DNA from: an uncultured Desulfobulbaceae bacterium | Lineage (GTDB): Bacteria > Desulfobacterota > Desulfobulbia > Desulfobulbales > Desulfocapsaceae | DNA length: 56,991 bases | Assembly (NCBI GenBank): GCA_903887485.1 | Contig: CAISPV010000112.1 | Span: 1-56,991, forward strand | Direction: 5' to 3' | Shown here: positions 36,451 to 44,543 of the stretch, one piece after another | Numbering within the stretch: the first letter of the stretch is position 1 | Layout: each line of letters begins with the position of its first letter | Position numbers and translations under genes: made by a program | The notes under the pieces: model-generated | The model's database searches: none | Told to the model about the DNA's origin: nothing | What the model saw: only the letters and a program-made list of their open reading frames with translations

Positions 36451-36966
36451 ATGAAAAAGAAAGAACAAAAGCGGAGTGACTATCTATCCTGGGATGAATA
36501 CTTCATGGCAGTCGCCCTCCTGTCGGCCCTGCGCAGTAAAGATCCGAACACCCAGGTAGGCGCCTGTGTGGCCAATGAACAGAACAAGATTGTCGGCGTC
36601 GGCTATAATGGCTTTCCGTGGGGATGTTCTGACGACGAGTTGCCCTGGGCGCGGGAAGGGACATTTCTGGACACCAAATACCCCTACGTGTGTCACGCGG
36701 AGGTCAATGCCGTCCTCAACTCCATCACCTATAACCTCAATAATTGCCGCATCTATGTGGGACTTTTCCCCTGCAACGAATGCACCAAAGTGATTATCCA
36801 GGCTGGGATCAAAGAGATTATCTATATGTCGGATAAATACAAGGATACCGATACGGTACGGGCCGCCAAGATGATGCTCGACCGGGCCGGGATCCGTTAC
36901 CGGCAGTTTGAGAGCACAAGAGAGTCGATCTGCCTTGATCTGGCGCATCTACCGATTGCCAACTGA
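36451..36966 (+). CDS. dCMP deaminase family protein
   Basis: 171 aa zinc-dependent cytidine/deoxycytidylate deaminase (ComEB-like). The zinc and catalytic motifs are [12 protein letters not shown] (His and Glu, around residue 79) and [15 protein letters not shown] (two Cys, around 106-109). It converts dCMP to dUMP, the substrate of thymidylate synthase. [10 protein letters not shown] and GYNGFPWGC are characteristic of the dCMP class. It lies between two homologous heptamer-repeat elements together with the solute-binding gene. Confidence 0.92.
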   Translation: MKKKEQKRSDYLSWDEYFMAVALLSALRSKDPNTQVGACVANEQNKIVGVGYNGFPWGCSDDELPWAREGTFLDTKYPYVCHAEVNAVLNSITYNLNNCRIYVGLFPCNECTKVIIQAGIKEIIYMSDKYKDTDTVRAAKMMLDRAGIRYRQFESTRESICLDLAHLPIAN

Positions 36967-36976
36967 TAACTACTCT

Positions 36977-37120
36977 GGCTGAAGACTGAAGACTGAAGAC
37001 TGAAGGATAAAATTATCATGCAACACAAGTCAACATCTTAAAGATACCGGCATTTTGTATGTTCGTGCATTATTTGTCCCTAAAGACCTTCGGCCTTCAG
37101 CCTTCAGCCTAAACACCTGA
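36977..37120. repeat. Heptamer-rich inverted-repeat element, copy 2
   Basis: The left arm has CTGAAGA three times and then CTGAAGG (36979-37006). The right arm is CCTTCGG, CCTTCAG, CCTTCAG (37087-37107). The middle (AAAGATACCGGCAT...) and the right flank (CTAAACACCTGAG) match copy 1. It lies between the convergent dCMP deaminase and thiL genes and may end both transcripts. Confidence 0.82.
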
Positions 37121-37127
37121 GCAGTGC

Positions 37128-38132
37128 TTAATGTTCGTAGCCCTGGAAGGTGATATCGCAGCGGCTGCCATCGTTTTTTTCCAGGATAACGCCCTGACCT
37201 TCGGTAATGATGCCAACCGGATAGATCTGGTGGCGTAGCGAGTTCATCAGGCTTGTCTCCAACTCTTTTTCCCGGCCGGGACGCACCGTAAACAGCAGTT
37301 GATAATCCTCTCCCCCTTTGAGGAGCAGATCCAGCTTCTCCTGAGCCAGAAAGAGAGCCGCGCTGTCAAAAGACGGCAAGACCGGCAGTCTGGCCGCATA
37401 CAAGACACTACCGGTTCCGCTTTCATGGCAGATATGGGCAAGATCGGTGGCCAGACCATCGGAGATGTCCTGCATGGCGCTTACGCACCCACTGAGACCA
37501 AGCTGCTGTCCCAGTTCAATTTGCGGCGTCGGATTCAAATGGGCATCCAGCAAGTCCTGCCATTGCGGCCATTGTCCTGGATCGGTCCCCTCCTGTTTCG
37601 CCCTCTGAAACAAGGCTAATCCGGCGGCTGCAGAACCAAGCGGGCCGCTTACATAGACCATATCTCCAGGCCTGGCACCCGTTCGATACAAGATCTGCCC
37701 CTCGCCTTTCTGGCCAATCACCGTGACCGAAATCACCAGGTCCCGGCCGCGCACCGTATCGCCACCAATCAAGACACATCCCTGTTCGGCAAGAATAGCT
37801 GAGACCCCGGACAACCAGCGTTGCAGCCACTCCGGCGCCAGAGAGGAAGGCAGGCAGAGGGAGAGCAGAACAAAGCGGGGAACCCCGCCCATGGCCGCGA
37901 TATCACTGAGATTGACTGCAATACTCTTGCGACCGAGAAGCTCGGGAGGATGCCAGTGCCGATCAAAATGGACCTGATCCACCAGGGTATCGGTGGTGAT
38001 TAACCACTGACCCGCATCGGTCGTTCCAAAGACCGCACAATCATCGCCAATTCCCTGGATGAGTTCTGGGGCCGCGCTCACACTTGATTCCTTAATCAAA
38101 CGAATCAGCGCCCGTTCGGACATCCCGGCCAT
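37128..38132 (-). CDS. thiL: Thiamine-monophosphate kinase
   Basis: 334 aa. It phosphorylates thiamine monophosphate to the active cofactor thiamine diphosphate. The metal-binding motifs GIGDDCAVFG (around residue 28) and TTDTLVDQVHFD, together with NLSDIAAMGGVP, VLIGGDTVRG and ISDGLATDLAHI, mark the PurM/ThiL fold. Its ATG overlaps the upstream stop as TAATG, indicating coupling to the 127-aa gene. No thiamine riboswitch is seen. Confidence 0.95.
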   Translation of the reverse strand: MAGMSERALIRLIKESSVSAAPELIQGIGDDCAVFGTTDAGQWLITTDTLVDQVHFDRHWHPPELLGRKSIAVNLSDIAAMGGVPRFVLLSLCLPSSLAPEWLQRWLSGVSAILAEQGCVLIGGDTVRGRDLVISVTVIGQKGEGQILYRTGARPGDMVYVSGPLGSAAAGLALFQRAKQEGTDPGQWPQWQDLLDAHLNPTPQIELGQQLGLSGCVSAMQDISDGLATDLAHICHESGTGSVLYAARLPVLPSFDSAALFLAQEKLDLLLKGGEDYQLLFTVRPGREKELETSLMNSLRHQIYPVGIITEGQGVILEKNDGSRCDITFQGYEH

Positions 38133-38515
38133 TATTTAACCCGTTTGAGAAAGGATCCCTTTTTCTCTTTCTGGGGAACGGGGGCAGGTCGCTCCTGCGC
38201 CGTCGACTGCAGAGGAATCGCACCAAAATCAACAGCCTTGATAAAACGCTCTTCCCCACCCATGGTGAACACCTCCATCCCTGTAAACTGGGGTGTGCGC
38301 AGGGTCCAGGTTATCTCTTGCGGCGGCAGGGCCAATAAGGTCAGACTGACATGCCACCACTCATTTTTACGGCTGGTATCCCGCTCAATATCGGTGACCA
38401 AGGCATAGAAGACGGATACCTGTGGTTCTTTGGCAACAATCAGGACCAGATCGCCGATATCCGTGCTGTCTTTAAAGCTGATTATCTGTTGTAACTCACT
38501 AATTATTTTTTGCAT
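38132..38515 (-). CDS. Uncharacterised protein upstream of thiL
   Basis: 127 aa, soluble. DSTDIGDLVLIVAKEPQVSV, YALVTDIERDT and WWHVSLTLLALPPQEITWTL suggest a beta-rich domain. The C-terminus is Lys-rich (KEKKGSFLKRVK). I do not recognise it. It overlaps thiL by one base and lies 26 nt after the large membrane-anchored gene, so all three are probably one operon. Confidence 0.7.
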   Translation of the reverse strand: MQKIISELQQIISFKDSTDIGDLVLIVAKEPQVSVFYALVTDIERDTSRKNEWWHVSLTLLALPPQEITWTLRTPQFTGMEVFTMGGEERFIKAVDFGAIPLQSTAQERPAPVPQKEKKGSFLKRVK

Positions 38516-38541
38516 ATCATTCGCACTCTCTTTATAAAAAA

Positions 38542-40260
38542 CTACGGGGCCAGCACCATGACCGATTCCAGGACAATGGCATCATTCTGAATCCCACTGC
38601 GGGAACCAATCACCTCGTACATGGCCAGACCATCAAGCAGCGGCAGGACCATCTGTTCAATCACGACCTTTGATTTCAGGGCAACCTCAGGGGCCTGCAT
38701 AGAAAGCATGGTTCCACCCCAAGTTGCCAGTTCCTTCATCATTTTCAGCAAAGATGAAAACCGGACAAAACTCACGGAGTTATTGACTTTGGTCAGCCCT
38801 TGATTGAGTCCCTGATTGACCTGCTGGAAACGGCCATCACCAACCAGGCCGCTCCCGCCACCGTCAACAATCTTCTTCACCAGATCCACTGTGCTTGCCA
38901 TGACCAGATACCCCTGATGCAAGGCATAAACCGGCTGCAGGCCAGGATGCAGTGAGACCCCCAGGATGTTGAGCTTCACACCCTTATAGTCCTCGTTCTG
39001 AAAAGGAATAGCCGTCTTGACAAGGAGCGGCTGCAGCATCTTGATAAACTCATCTTCCTTGGCGATTTTCAAGAATATGGCGCCATTGGGCAAAGGGATG
39101 AAACCATCGGTCGCCACATCTTTCAGCAGAAATACGGCCTCAGAACCAAACATCGCGATCAGCTGCTGAAGCTCAACGCCCGTAAACTTTTTCACATCCT
39201 GTTCGATAGCCTTGATCTGTTCGGTGCTGTCTTTCATCTCCTGGGTGAACATCTCCCAGAACGTACCCATGCTCAAGGTGTTGGTCCAGTAATAGCCCAG
39301 GATATCAGCAGGAATCATGGCCAAGGTTTTATTTTCTCCCGGTTGCACACTGCACATCTTGGCCACAAGCGGATTCAGCTTATCTTTATTGAACAGGACA
39401 ACGCCCTTATCACGTACTCGTCCTTTCTCTTTCCAGACCCCAAAGGCCAGCCCCTCCCAACCTTTCCACTGGTCAAGGGCCTTTTGGATATTCCCCTTCT
39501 GCTCAGGATCAAAAGTTGCGGTCAATCTGCTGATCTGGCTGGAAAGCGCCGGCATCGAGACATAGGTAAACAGTTTCGCATCAATAAAATCGTGACGCAG
39601 ACGGATATATTCCTTGTTCTGGGCCAGGGTTTTTTGCTTACTGTCGTACCGGTCCAGGCCCGCCTGCACAAGCCGTTCATCGAAGGCGGCAATCACATAA
39701 CCGGCAACGGTGACCACAGACAAGGTCTTTTCTTTTTCCAGGCTATATTGTTTGATGCTGTACTTCCCATGCTGAATGCTTGTCTGCTCCAGTTTCCTGG
39801 CAAAAAGAGAACTCATCATCTCCAGGAGATCAGCATTGTGTCTGGGTTTGGCAATAAAAAGAAAACTGCTTGCCGCTGTTTTTTCAGGGGCGTCAAGGGC
39901 ATCATCAGGAACCGGCAACAGAGCCAGAGTAAACTCCTGGCCCAGAACCTCCTGAAAGACCGGACTGTTCAAAAAATCATCAAGCTGTTTTCTGGCATCC
40001 TTGATCTTATTGATTTCCTCCGGGGCCAGGCCAAGATCGGTGGCAATCTTCGTGGTATCAATCCCCATCACCGCCCGGCCAAGGCGAGAAACCTTGAATT
40101 CATCGAGCAACGGCCCCAGATCCCGCTGCTCAATACAGACCAGGGTCTCTGTGGGCAGAAAATCAGCGACCGTCACCTTTCCCAGCCTGACCGTAACCAG
40201 CAGATAAAGGACAACCGCCACGACACAGACTGCCCCAAGGATTACCCCTGTTTTTCTCAT
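38542..40260 (-). CDS. Membrane-anchored DUF3352-like protein
   Basis: 572 aa. One N-terminal helix (TGVILGAVCVVAVVLYLLV) leads to a large periplasmic region. The pattern of VADFLPTETLVCIEQRDLGP at the start, SFLFIAKPRHNADLLEMM, and YVIAAFDERLVQAGLD resembles DUF3352-type proteins, which are widespread but functionally unknown. No catalytic motif is evident. AAGGGG precedes the ATG. It heads the operon that ends with thiL. Palindromic element C lies between it and gmhB. Confidence 0.7.
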   Translation of the reverse strand: MRKTGVILGAVCVVAVVLYLLVTVRLGKVTVADFLPTETLVCIEQRDLGPLLDEFKVSRLGRAVMGIDTTKIATDLGLAPEEINKIKDARKQLDDFLNSPVFQEVLGQEFTLALLPVPDDALDAPEKTAASSFLFIAKPRHNADLLEMMSSLFARKLEQTSIQHGKYSIKQYSLEKEKTLSVVTVAGYVIAAFDERLVQAGLDRYDSKQKTLAQNKEYIRLRHDFIDAKLFTYVSMPALSSQISRLTATFDPEQKGNIQKALDQWKGWEGLAFGVWKEKGRVRDKGVVLFNKDKLNPLVAKMCSVQPGENKTLAMIPADILGYYWTNTLSMGTFWEMFTQEMKDSTEQIKAIEQDVKKFTGVELQQLIAMFGSEAVFLLKDVATDGFIPLPNGAIFLKIAKEDEFIKMLQPLLVKTAIPFQNEDYKGVKLNILGVSLHPGLQPVYALHQGYLVMASTVDLVKKIVDGGGSGLVGDGRFQQVNQGLNQGLTKVNNSVSFVRFSSLLKMMKELATWGGTMLSMQAPEVALKSKVVIEQMVLPLLDGLAMYEVIGSRSGIQNDAIVLESVMVLAP

Positions 40261-40339
40261 TTATTTCCCCTTATTTTTCTCATCTTGTCAAATTTCCATT
40301 TTTTTCAGACCGTCGTCTCCAGTAATATCATCAATGATA

Positions 40340-40409
40340 TGGCAAAAACGGCATAAGGAGCCGTAACGAAATAGCCAAAAAAAAACAAAAGTTATTTCGT
40401 AACGGCTCC
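40340..40409. repeat. Dispersed palindromic element, copy C
   Basis: GGAGCCGTAACGAAATA (40358-40374) and TATTTCGTAACGGCTCC (40393-40409) pair at 16 of 17 positions around an A-rich centre. The tail GGCAAAAACGGCATAAGG lies on the left, so the copy is inverted relative to A and B. Its right arm overlaps the gmhB 3-prime end and supplies the last codons and stop. Confidence 0.82.
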
Positions 40410-41000
40410 TAAGATCCATTGCACCGCCTCAGCCAGATCAACCCCGACAAACGCCGGCTGCACCTCCTGGGTCGGTCCGATATATTGGGCATCACCACGG
40501 CCATAACCGGTGAGCACCAGCACCGGCAGGGCGCCGCAGGCCTTCGCCGTCTTCAGATCCGACCAGCGATCGCCGACCACAAAAGAGCGCGCCAGATCAA
40601 GACCCATCTCGGCTGCCGCCCGCAGAAGCAGGCCGGTTTTAGGCTTGCGGCAATCGCAGTTCACTCGATACTCCTCCCTCTTGGCCTCAGGATGATGAGG
40701 ACAGACATAGATTCCATCGACATGCGCCCCCTGTTCCGCCAAAAGTGCCGTCATTTTTTCATGAACGGCCGTAAGCAATTCCGCCGGGAAATAACCGCGG
40801 GCCAGCCCAGATTGATTGGTCACCACCACCACCGGAATCCGGGCCTCGTTGAGCCTCCTGATGGCCGCTGCCACGCCTGGCAGCATCTGAAAGCGGCTGA
40901 TATGATTGATATAACCCATCTGCTCATTGATAGTGCCGTCGCGATCAAGAAAGACCGCAGGCCGCAGAGTTGCTGATATTACTGGCACATCCTTCACCAT
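40392..41000 (-). CDS. gmhB: D-glycero-beta-D-manno-heptose 1,7-bisphosphate 7-phosphatase
   Basis: 202 aa HAD phosphatase of the ADP-heptose pathway for the LPS inner core. The nucleophile motif is VFLDRDGTINE (around residues 15-25), VVVTNQSGLARG is motif II, and VVGDRWSDLKTA carries the late acidic residues. The structural zinc ligands are in CPHHPEAKREEYRVNCDCRK. The start at 41000 overlaps waaF by 7 nt and follows a G-rich site; a longer frame adds only low-complexity residues. The last codons, encoding GAVTK and the stop, come from palindromic element C. Confidence 0.93.
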   Translation of the reverse strand: MVKDVPVISATLRPAVFLDRDGTINEQMGYINHISRFQMLPGVAAAIRRLNEARIPVVVVTNQSGLARGYFPAELLTAVHEKMTALLAEQGAHVDGIYVCPHHPEAKREEYRVNCDCRKPKTGLLLRAAAEMGLDLARSFVVGDRWSDLKTAKACGALPVLVLTGYGRGDAQYIGPTQEVQPAFVGVDLAEAVQWILGAVTK

Positions 41001-42157
41001 CCTTCCCCCCTTCCCTGGCACAGAGGGTTCACCGAACCGGCGGCAAGGACCTTGGCCACCTCGGCATAAATCTCCTGACTGCTGATCTCCTCCAGGCACC
41101 TCAGGTGTTTTTTGGGGCATTCTGATTGCAGACAGGGGCTGCATTCCATCTCCTTGCGAATCACTATCGCCTTATCAGAAAATGGGCCGGTGGCGATATG
41201 ATCAGTGGAGCCGAAGATGGCGATGGTGGGAGTCTCAAGACCGGCGGCCACATGCATCAGGCCTGAATCGTTGGTGACAAAGGCATTGCAGCAATGGATG
41301 AGCGCCATGACCTGCTGCAGGGTGGTCTTGGCCGTCATATCAACAACGTGATACGGGGTTCGCGGCGAATATTCCTTAATGGCCTGGGCGGCCGCGGTAT
41401 CATCCTTGGTGCCAAAGACCAGGATCAGGCAGCCGCTCTCCCCGTGATGATCGGCGATGAGGGCGGCCAATTGGCCGAATTTCTCGGCCGGCCAGCGTTT
41501 TGCCGGACCATAGGCCGCCCCTGGATTAAAACCGATGACCGGAATGGCGGCGTTTTTTGCAAACGATGTAATCAGCTCAGGCGCAGCTTTGCCCGCTTGA
41601 CTGGAAACTGGCCCGTGCCCCTTCCGCCTCTTCAGCACCTCAATATAATCATGGGCCCAGCCAATCAACGCCTCCGAGAGAGGCAGACGCAATTTGTCCG
41701 GCCCAAGCTCGAGGCCCAGCCCCGCCAGCATCATCTGGTAATAATGGACCTGATGCCGGGCGCGGATCTCCGGGGTCAGTGGCACGCCATGGGTCAGGAG
41801 CAGGCCGCGGCCATCACGTTTGAAGCCTGCCCGCAGCGGAATCCCGGCCATCCAGGCGATAAAGGCGGCCTCAAAGGCGTTCTGCAGCAGGATGGCGGCA
41901 TCAAAGCGATACTGCCGCAGATGGCTGGCCAGTTTCAGCACCCCTTTTACCTTGCCGAGATAGAGTTCCTTTTTATCATAGACCAGAACCTTATCCACAT
42001 CTGGACTCAGACGAAAGATATCCGCCACCCAGGGCATGGCGAGCATGGTGATTTCGGCATTGGGAAAATTCCGCCTGATGCTATGGACCGCCGGCGTGGT
42101 CATGACCGCATCCCCTATCCAGTTAGTGGAACGGATCAGGATCTTTTCCGGGTTCAT
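40994..42157 (-). CDS. waaF: Lipopolysaccharide heptosyltransferase II-type
   Basis: 387 aa GT9 enzyme that adds heptose to the LPS inner core, using the nucleotide sugar made in part by gmhB. The N-terminal ILIRSTNWIGDAVMTTPAV is the WaaF signature. The C-terminal NDSGLMHVAAGLETPTIAIF and the acceptor/donor region PGAAYGPAKRWP are also conserved. ATG at 42157 is taken as the start; a longer frame adds 13 residues. It is followed directly by gmhB with overlapping ends. Confidence 0.93.
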   Translation of the reverse strand: MNPEKILIRSTNWIGDAVMTTPAVHSIRRNFPNAEITMLAMPWVADIFRLSPDVDKVLVYDKKELYLGKVKGVLKLASHLRQYRFDAAILLQNAFEAAFIAWMAGIPLRAGFKRDGRGLLLTHGVPLTPEIRARHQVHYYQMMLAGLGLELGPDKLRLPLSEALIGWAHDYIEVLKRRKGHGPVSSQAGKAAPELITSFAKNAAIPVIGFNPGAAYGPAKRWPAEKFGQLAALIADHHGESGCLILVFGTKDDTAAAQAIKEYSPRTPYHVVDMTAKTTLQQVMALIHCCNAFVTNDSGLMHVAAGLETPTIAIFGSTDHIATGPFSDKAIVIRKEMECSPCLQSECPKKHLRCLEEISSQEIYAEVAKVLAAGSVNPLCQGRGEGW

Positions 42158-42208
42158 CCGCTTGAAAGTCGCTTTTCCTGGCAAAACAGGCCTCACAAAA
42201 AAGTGTAT

Positions 42209-43957
42209 TTATTCCTGAGCTATCAGCTCAGTAAGCTGTTGCCGGGCAAAATCAATGGACGGGTCGAGGGCAAGGGCCAGATTGAAGAAGTGAACCGCCT
42301 CATCCTGCTTGCCGATTTTCCGATAATTGACACCTAAGTTGGCATAATCCATGGCCGATACAGGGTTCAATTCAACGGCCCGGTGAAAATGGACAATAGC
42401 CTGATTGTAATCCTCTTTTTTATACCAACAGACACCAAGCATATTATGCAGATCAGGCCTTTCATCATCCAAAGCCCGGCCCTGCTCCAAGGCTTTGATA
42501 GCCTCATCATAAAATTCCAGATCTTTCAGGCAATGCCCCTGGTAGGAATAGATATAGGGCAGATCCTCCTGTTCAGGAGATAAAGTCAAGGCCCGGTCAA
42601 AGGCGGCCAGGGCGAATTCGTGCTGACCATGATTATAGAAATTGCGGCCCCGATAAAAGGCCAGATAATAGGCGGCCGGGATCAACTGTTCCATACTCTC
42701 CAGTTTCTGCTCAAGTTGATTGGCATCATCAACCAGCTCCACCAGCAGTTTGGCGGCAAAAAGTCCCACATCATGAATCATGGAGCGTTCGCGGAAATGG
42801 GCGCCGGGGATAATGGTGTAAATAGCCGGAATCTGCAACTGGGGATGGGTGGCATCCAGCATGAACACCTCCATATCCTGTCTGGCCAGGGCGGCAACAC
42901 AGTTTTCAACCTCGATTTTAATATTGTGATCGGCAAGAGAAGGCATCTGGCCGATGGTGGTGCGAAGTTCGGAACCGGTCACATATGACACTTCCTCCAT
43001 GGACAGAGGTTTGGGCAGTCCGGAGGCCACATAATTGGAACCGCTGTTAAAGTCTCCCGCCAGTTGCGCCACCTCAGTGACTGCCCGGATCAGCGCCTTT
43101 TCCGGGTCAGGGGTGGTGCCGGCGGTATAGACGATCTCACTGGTCGCAGGAAAGGAAGACCGGTCAATGGCCAGGGCCGCTACGGTGCTGATGCCGGTAT
43201 CCAGGCTGAAATCATTGAGATACAGTTCGATGTTATTGCTGGCAAATTTTGCCAGCAGATCCCTGGCCACCGGATCCTGCACCGAGGCCGGATCGATAAC
43301 CGGGGTTGAAATCTTTTCATGGTTGATCAGGGCGCAGACATGGCGTTCCACCACCTCGGAGATGCCCTGGAGCGCCGCTTCTTCATAGGTATTGCCGGCA
43401 GACGGGCCATTAAACTCATTGATGGCAAAAAACCAGGAAAAGGGAATCAAAGTATCGATGCCGGTAGTCAGGCTGGTGGCCCAGGTCCACTGCATGGGGA
43501 TACCATCGAGCAATGCCTCCAAAAAAGGTACGTCATGGCGGGTGTCATGCACTGACTGGAGCAGGCGGGACGAATCCAGCACCGGATATCCGGCGTCCCG
43601 CATCTGCTGATAATCACCGACAATAAAATTATCTTCATTGTTCTTGAAGGCAAAAAACGAAAACCGTTCCGCAAGCTCCATACAGGCCGAGGCCTCAGCC
43701 TGTATGGGTGAGGAGCCTTTGCCCATCTGTTTTTTGGTGCCGGTAATAGCCTCGGCATCTTCGCCGCAGACACTGAAAAAAACAGGAATATCAAGTCGAC
43801 CATTGTCGATTCGCTTTACTTCTTTGAGGATATCAATATCAAGCTGCTTCAGCTTTTCCTTAAAACGGGCAACGGTATCTTCAGGCCGGATGGCCTTGTC
43901 CTGATCGGTGGTATAGGTCTTCAGGCAATCCTGAAGACGGATAGATTTTTTTTCCAT
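42209..43957 (-). CDS. ycaO: YcaO-domain protein with C-terminal TPR region
   Basis: 582 aa, matching the length and layout of Escherichia coli YcaO. The YcaO ATP-binding core spans about residues 70-400, with acidic Mg-ATP ligands in GKGSSPIQAEASACMELAER and EEAALQGISEVVERHVCA. TPR repeats fill residues 425-580 (YNHGQHEFALAAFDRALTLS, EDYNQAIVHFHRAVELNP). YcaO proteins activate amide oxygens with ATP to make azolines or thioamides. The E. coli protein is linked to S12 methylthiolation with RimO. No TfuA, dehydrogenase or precursor is adjacent, so a RiPP role is not supported by context. The start at 43957 follows AAGGA. Confidence 0.88.
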   Translation of the reverse strand: MEKKSIRLQDCLKTYTTDQDKAIRPEDTVARFKEKLKQLDIDILKEVKRIDNGRLDIPVFFSVCGEDAEAITGTKKQMGKGSSPIQAEASACMELAERFSFFAFKNNEDNFIVGDYQQMRDAGYPVLDSSRLLQSVHDTRHDVPFLEALLDGIPMQWTWATSLTTGIDTLIPFSWFFAINEFNGPSAGNTYEEAALQGISEVVERHVCALINHEKISTPVIDPASVQDPVARDLLAKFASNNIELYLNDFSLDTGISTVAALAIDRSSFPATSEIVYTAGTTPDPEKALIRAVTEVAQLAGDFNSGSNYVASGLPKPLSMEEVSYVTGSELRTTIGQMPSLADHNIKIEVENCVAALARQDMEVFMLDATHPQLQIPAIYTIIPGAHFRERSMIHDVGLFAAKLLVELVDDANQLEQKLESMEQLIPAAYYLAFYRGRNFYNHGQHEFALAAFDRALTLSPEQEDLPYIYSYQGHCLKDLEFYDEAIKALEQGRALDDERPDLHNMLGVCWYKKEDYNQAIVHFHRAVELNPVSAMDYANLGVNYRKIGKQDEAVHFFNLALALDPSIDFARQQLTELIAQE

Positions 43958-43981
43958 AATTCCTTGTAACTCTTTTTGGTA

Positions 43982-44012
43982 AAATAAAAAAAAACTGCTC
44001 ACCGCAGTTTTT
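43982..44012 (-). terminator. Strong intrinsic terminator of the yejA-tsaE unit
   Basis: Perfect 9-bp stem AAAAACTGC/GCAGTTTTT (43990-43998, 44004-44012) around a 5-nt loop. On the minus strand it is followed by nine T and then ATTTT. It separates tsaE from the YcaO gene. Confidence 0.88.
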
Positions 44013-44072
44013 GCTCATCAGAGAAAATATCCAGCCCCGCGCGCTGCATCCAGATGCAGATATTTCAGGTCG

Positions 44073-44543
44073 TCAAAATTTCCAGTCCTGCCATCTCTCT
44101 TTCCAGGAGCCGACGCCGGGATCGCAGGTAAGCAGCCTGGATTCATCCGGCAGGGTGGTCATATTTATCTTCAGACTGGTCGCCGGGATCAGCCCACCAG
44201 CCCGCTCGCACCACTCTAACACAGCAAGGCCGGAAAGAAAAAGGTATTCATCAAGCCCCATATCCTGGACATCAGCAGCGTCTGTCAACCGGTAGAAATC
44301 CATATGATAGAGCGGCAGCCGGCCTTGATATTCATGAAGAATGGCAAAGCTGGGGCTGGTCACATACTCGCTTGCCGGCACCCCCAGCCCCTGGGCAATG
44401 GCCTGGGTCAGAGTAGTCTTGCCCGCGCCCAGATCACCGTCCAGGCAGATCACATCCCCGGGCTGAGCGGATTGGCCAAGAAGACGGCCAAAGGCCAGGG
44501 TATCAGCAAGGTTTTTCAGCAGAATCGTCTTCAAGAGCGTCAT
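44073..44543 (-). CDS. tsaE: tRNA threonylcarbamoyladenosine biosynthesis ATPase
   Basis: 156 aa. TsaE is the P-loop ATPase of the TsaBCDE complex that makes t6A37 in tRNAs. The Walker A motif is GDLGAGKTTLTQAIAQGLG (around residue 37); YVTSPSFAILHEY and YHMDFYRL follow. Its start overlaps the yejA stop by 4 nt (ATGA). Confidence 0.95.
   Translation of the reverse strand: MTLLKTILLKNLADTLAFGRLLGQSAQPGDVICLDGDLGAGKTTLTQAIAQGLGVPASEYVTSPSFAILHEYQGRLPLYHMDFYRLTDAADVQDMGLDEYLFLSGLAVLEWCERAGGLIPATSLKINMTTLPDESRLLTCDPGVGSWKERWQDWKF

Noticed and set aside
39343..40356. Long plus-strand frame antisense to the DUF3352-like gene
   Set aside because: It is a shadow of the minus-strand gene, with no ribosome-binding site and no recognisable domain.
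41294..42337. 347-codon plus-strand frame across waaF
   Set aside because: It runs antisense to a clear heptosyltransferase and its translation shows no family pattern.
42209..43957. YcaO as the second modifying enzyme of the selenopeptide
   Set aside because: It is 17 kb away in a separate unit and matches the E. coli housekeeping YcaO layout; kept only as a low-level speculation.
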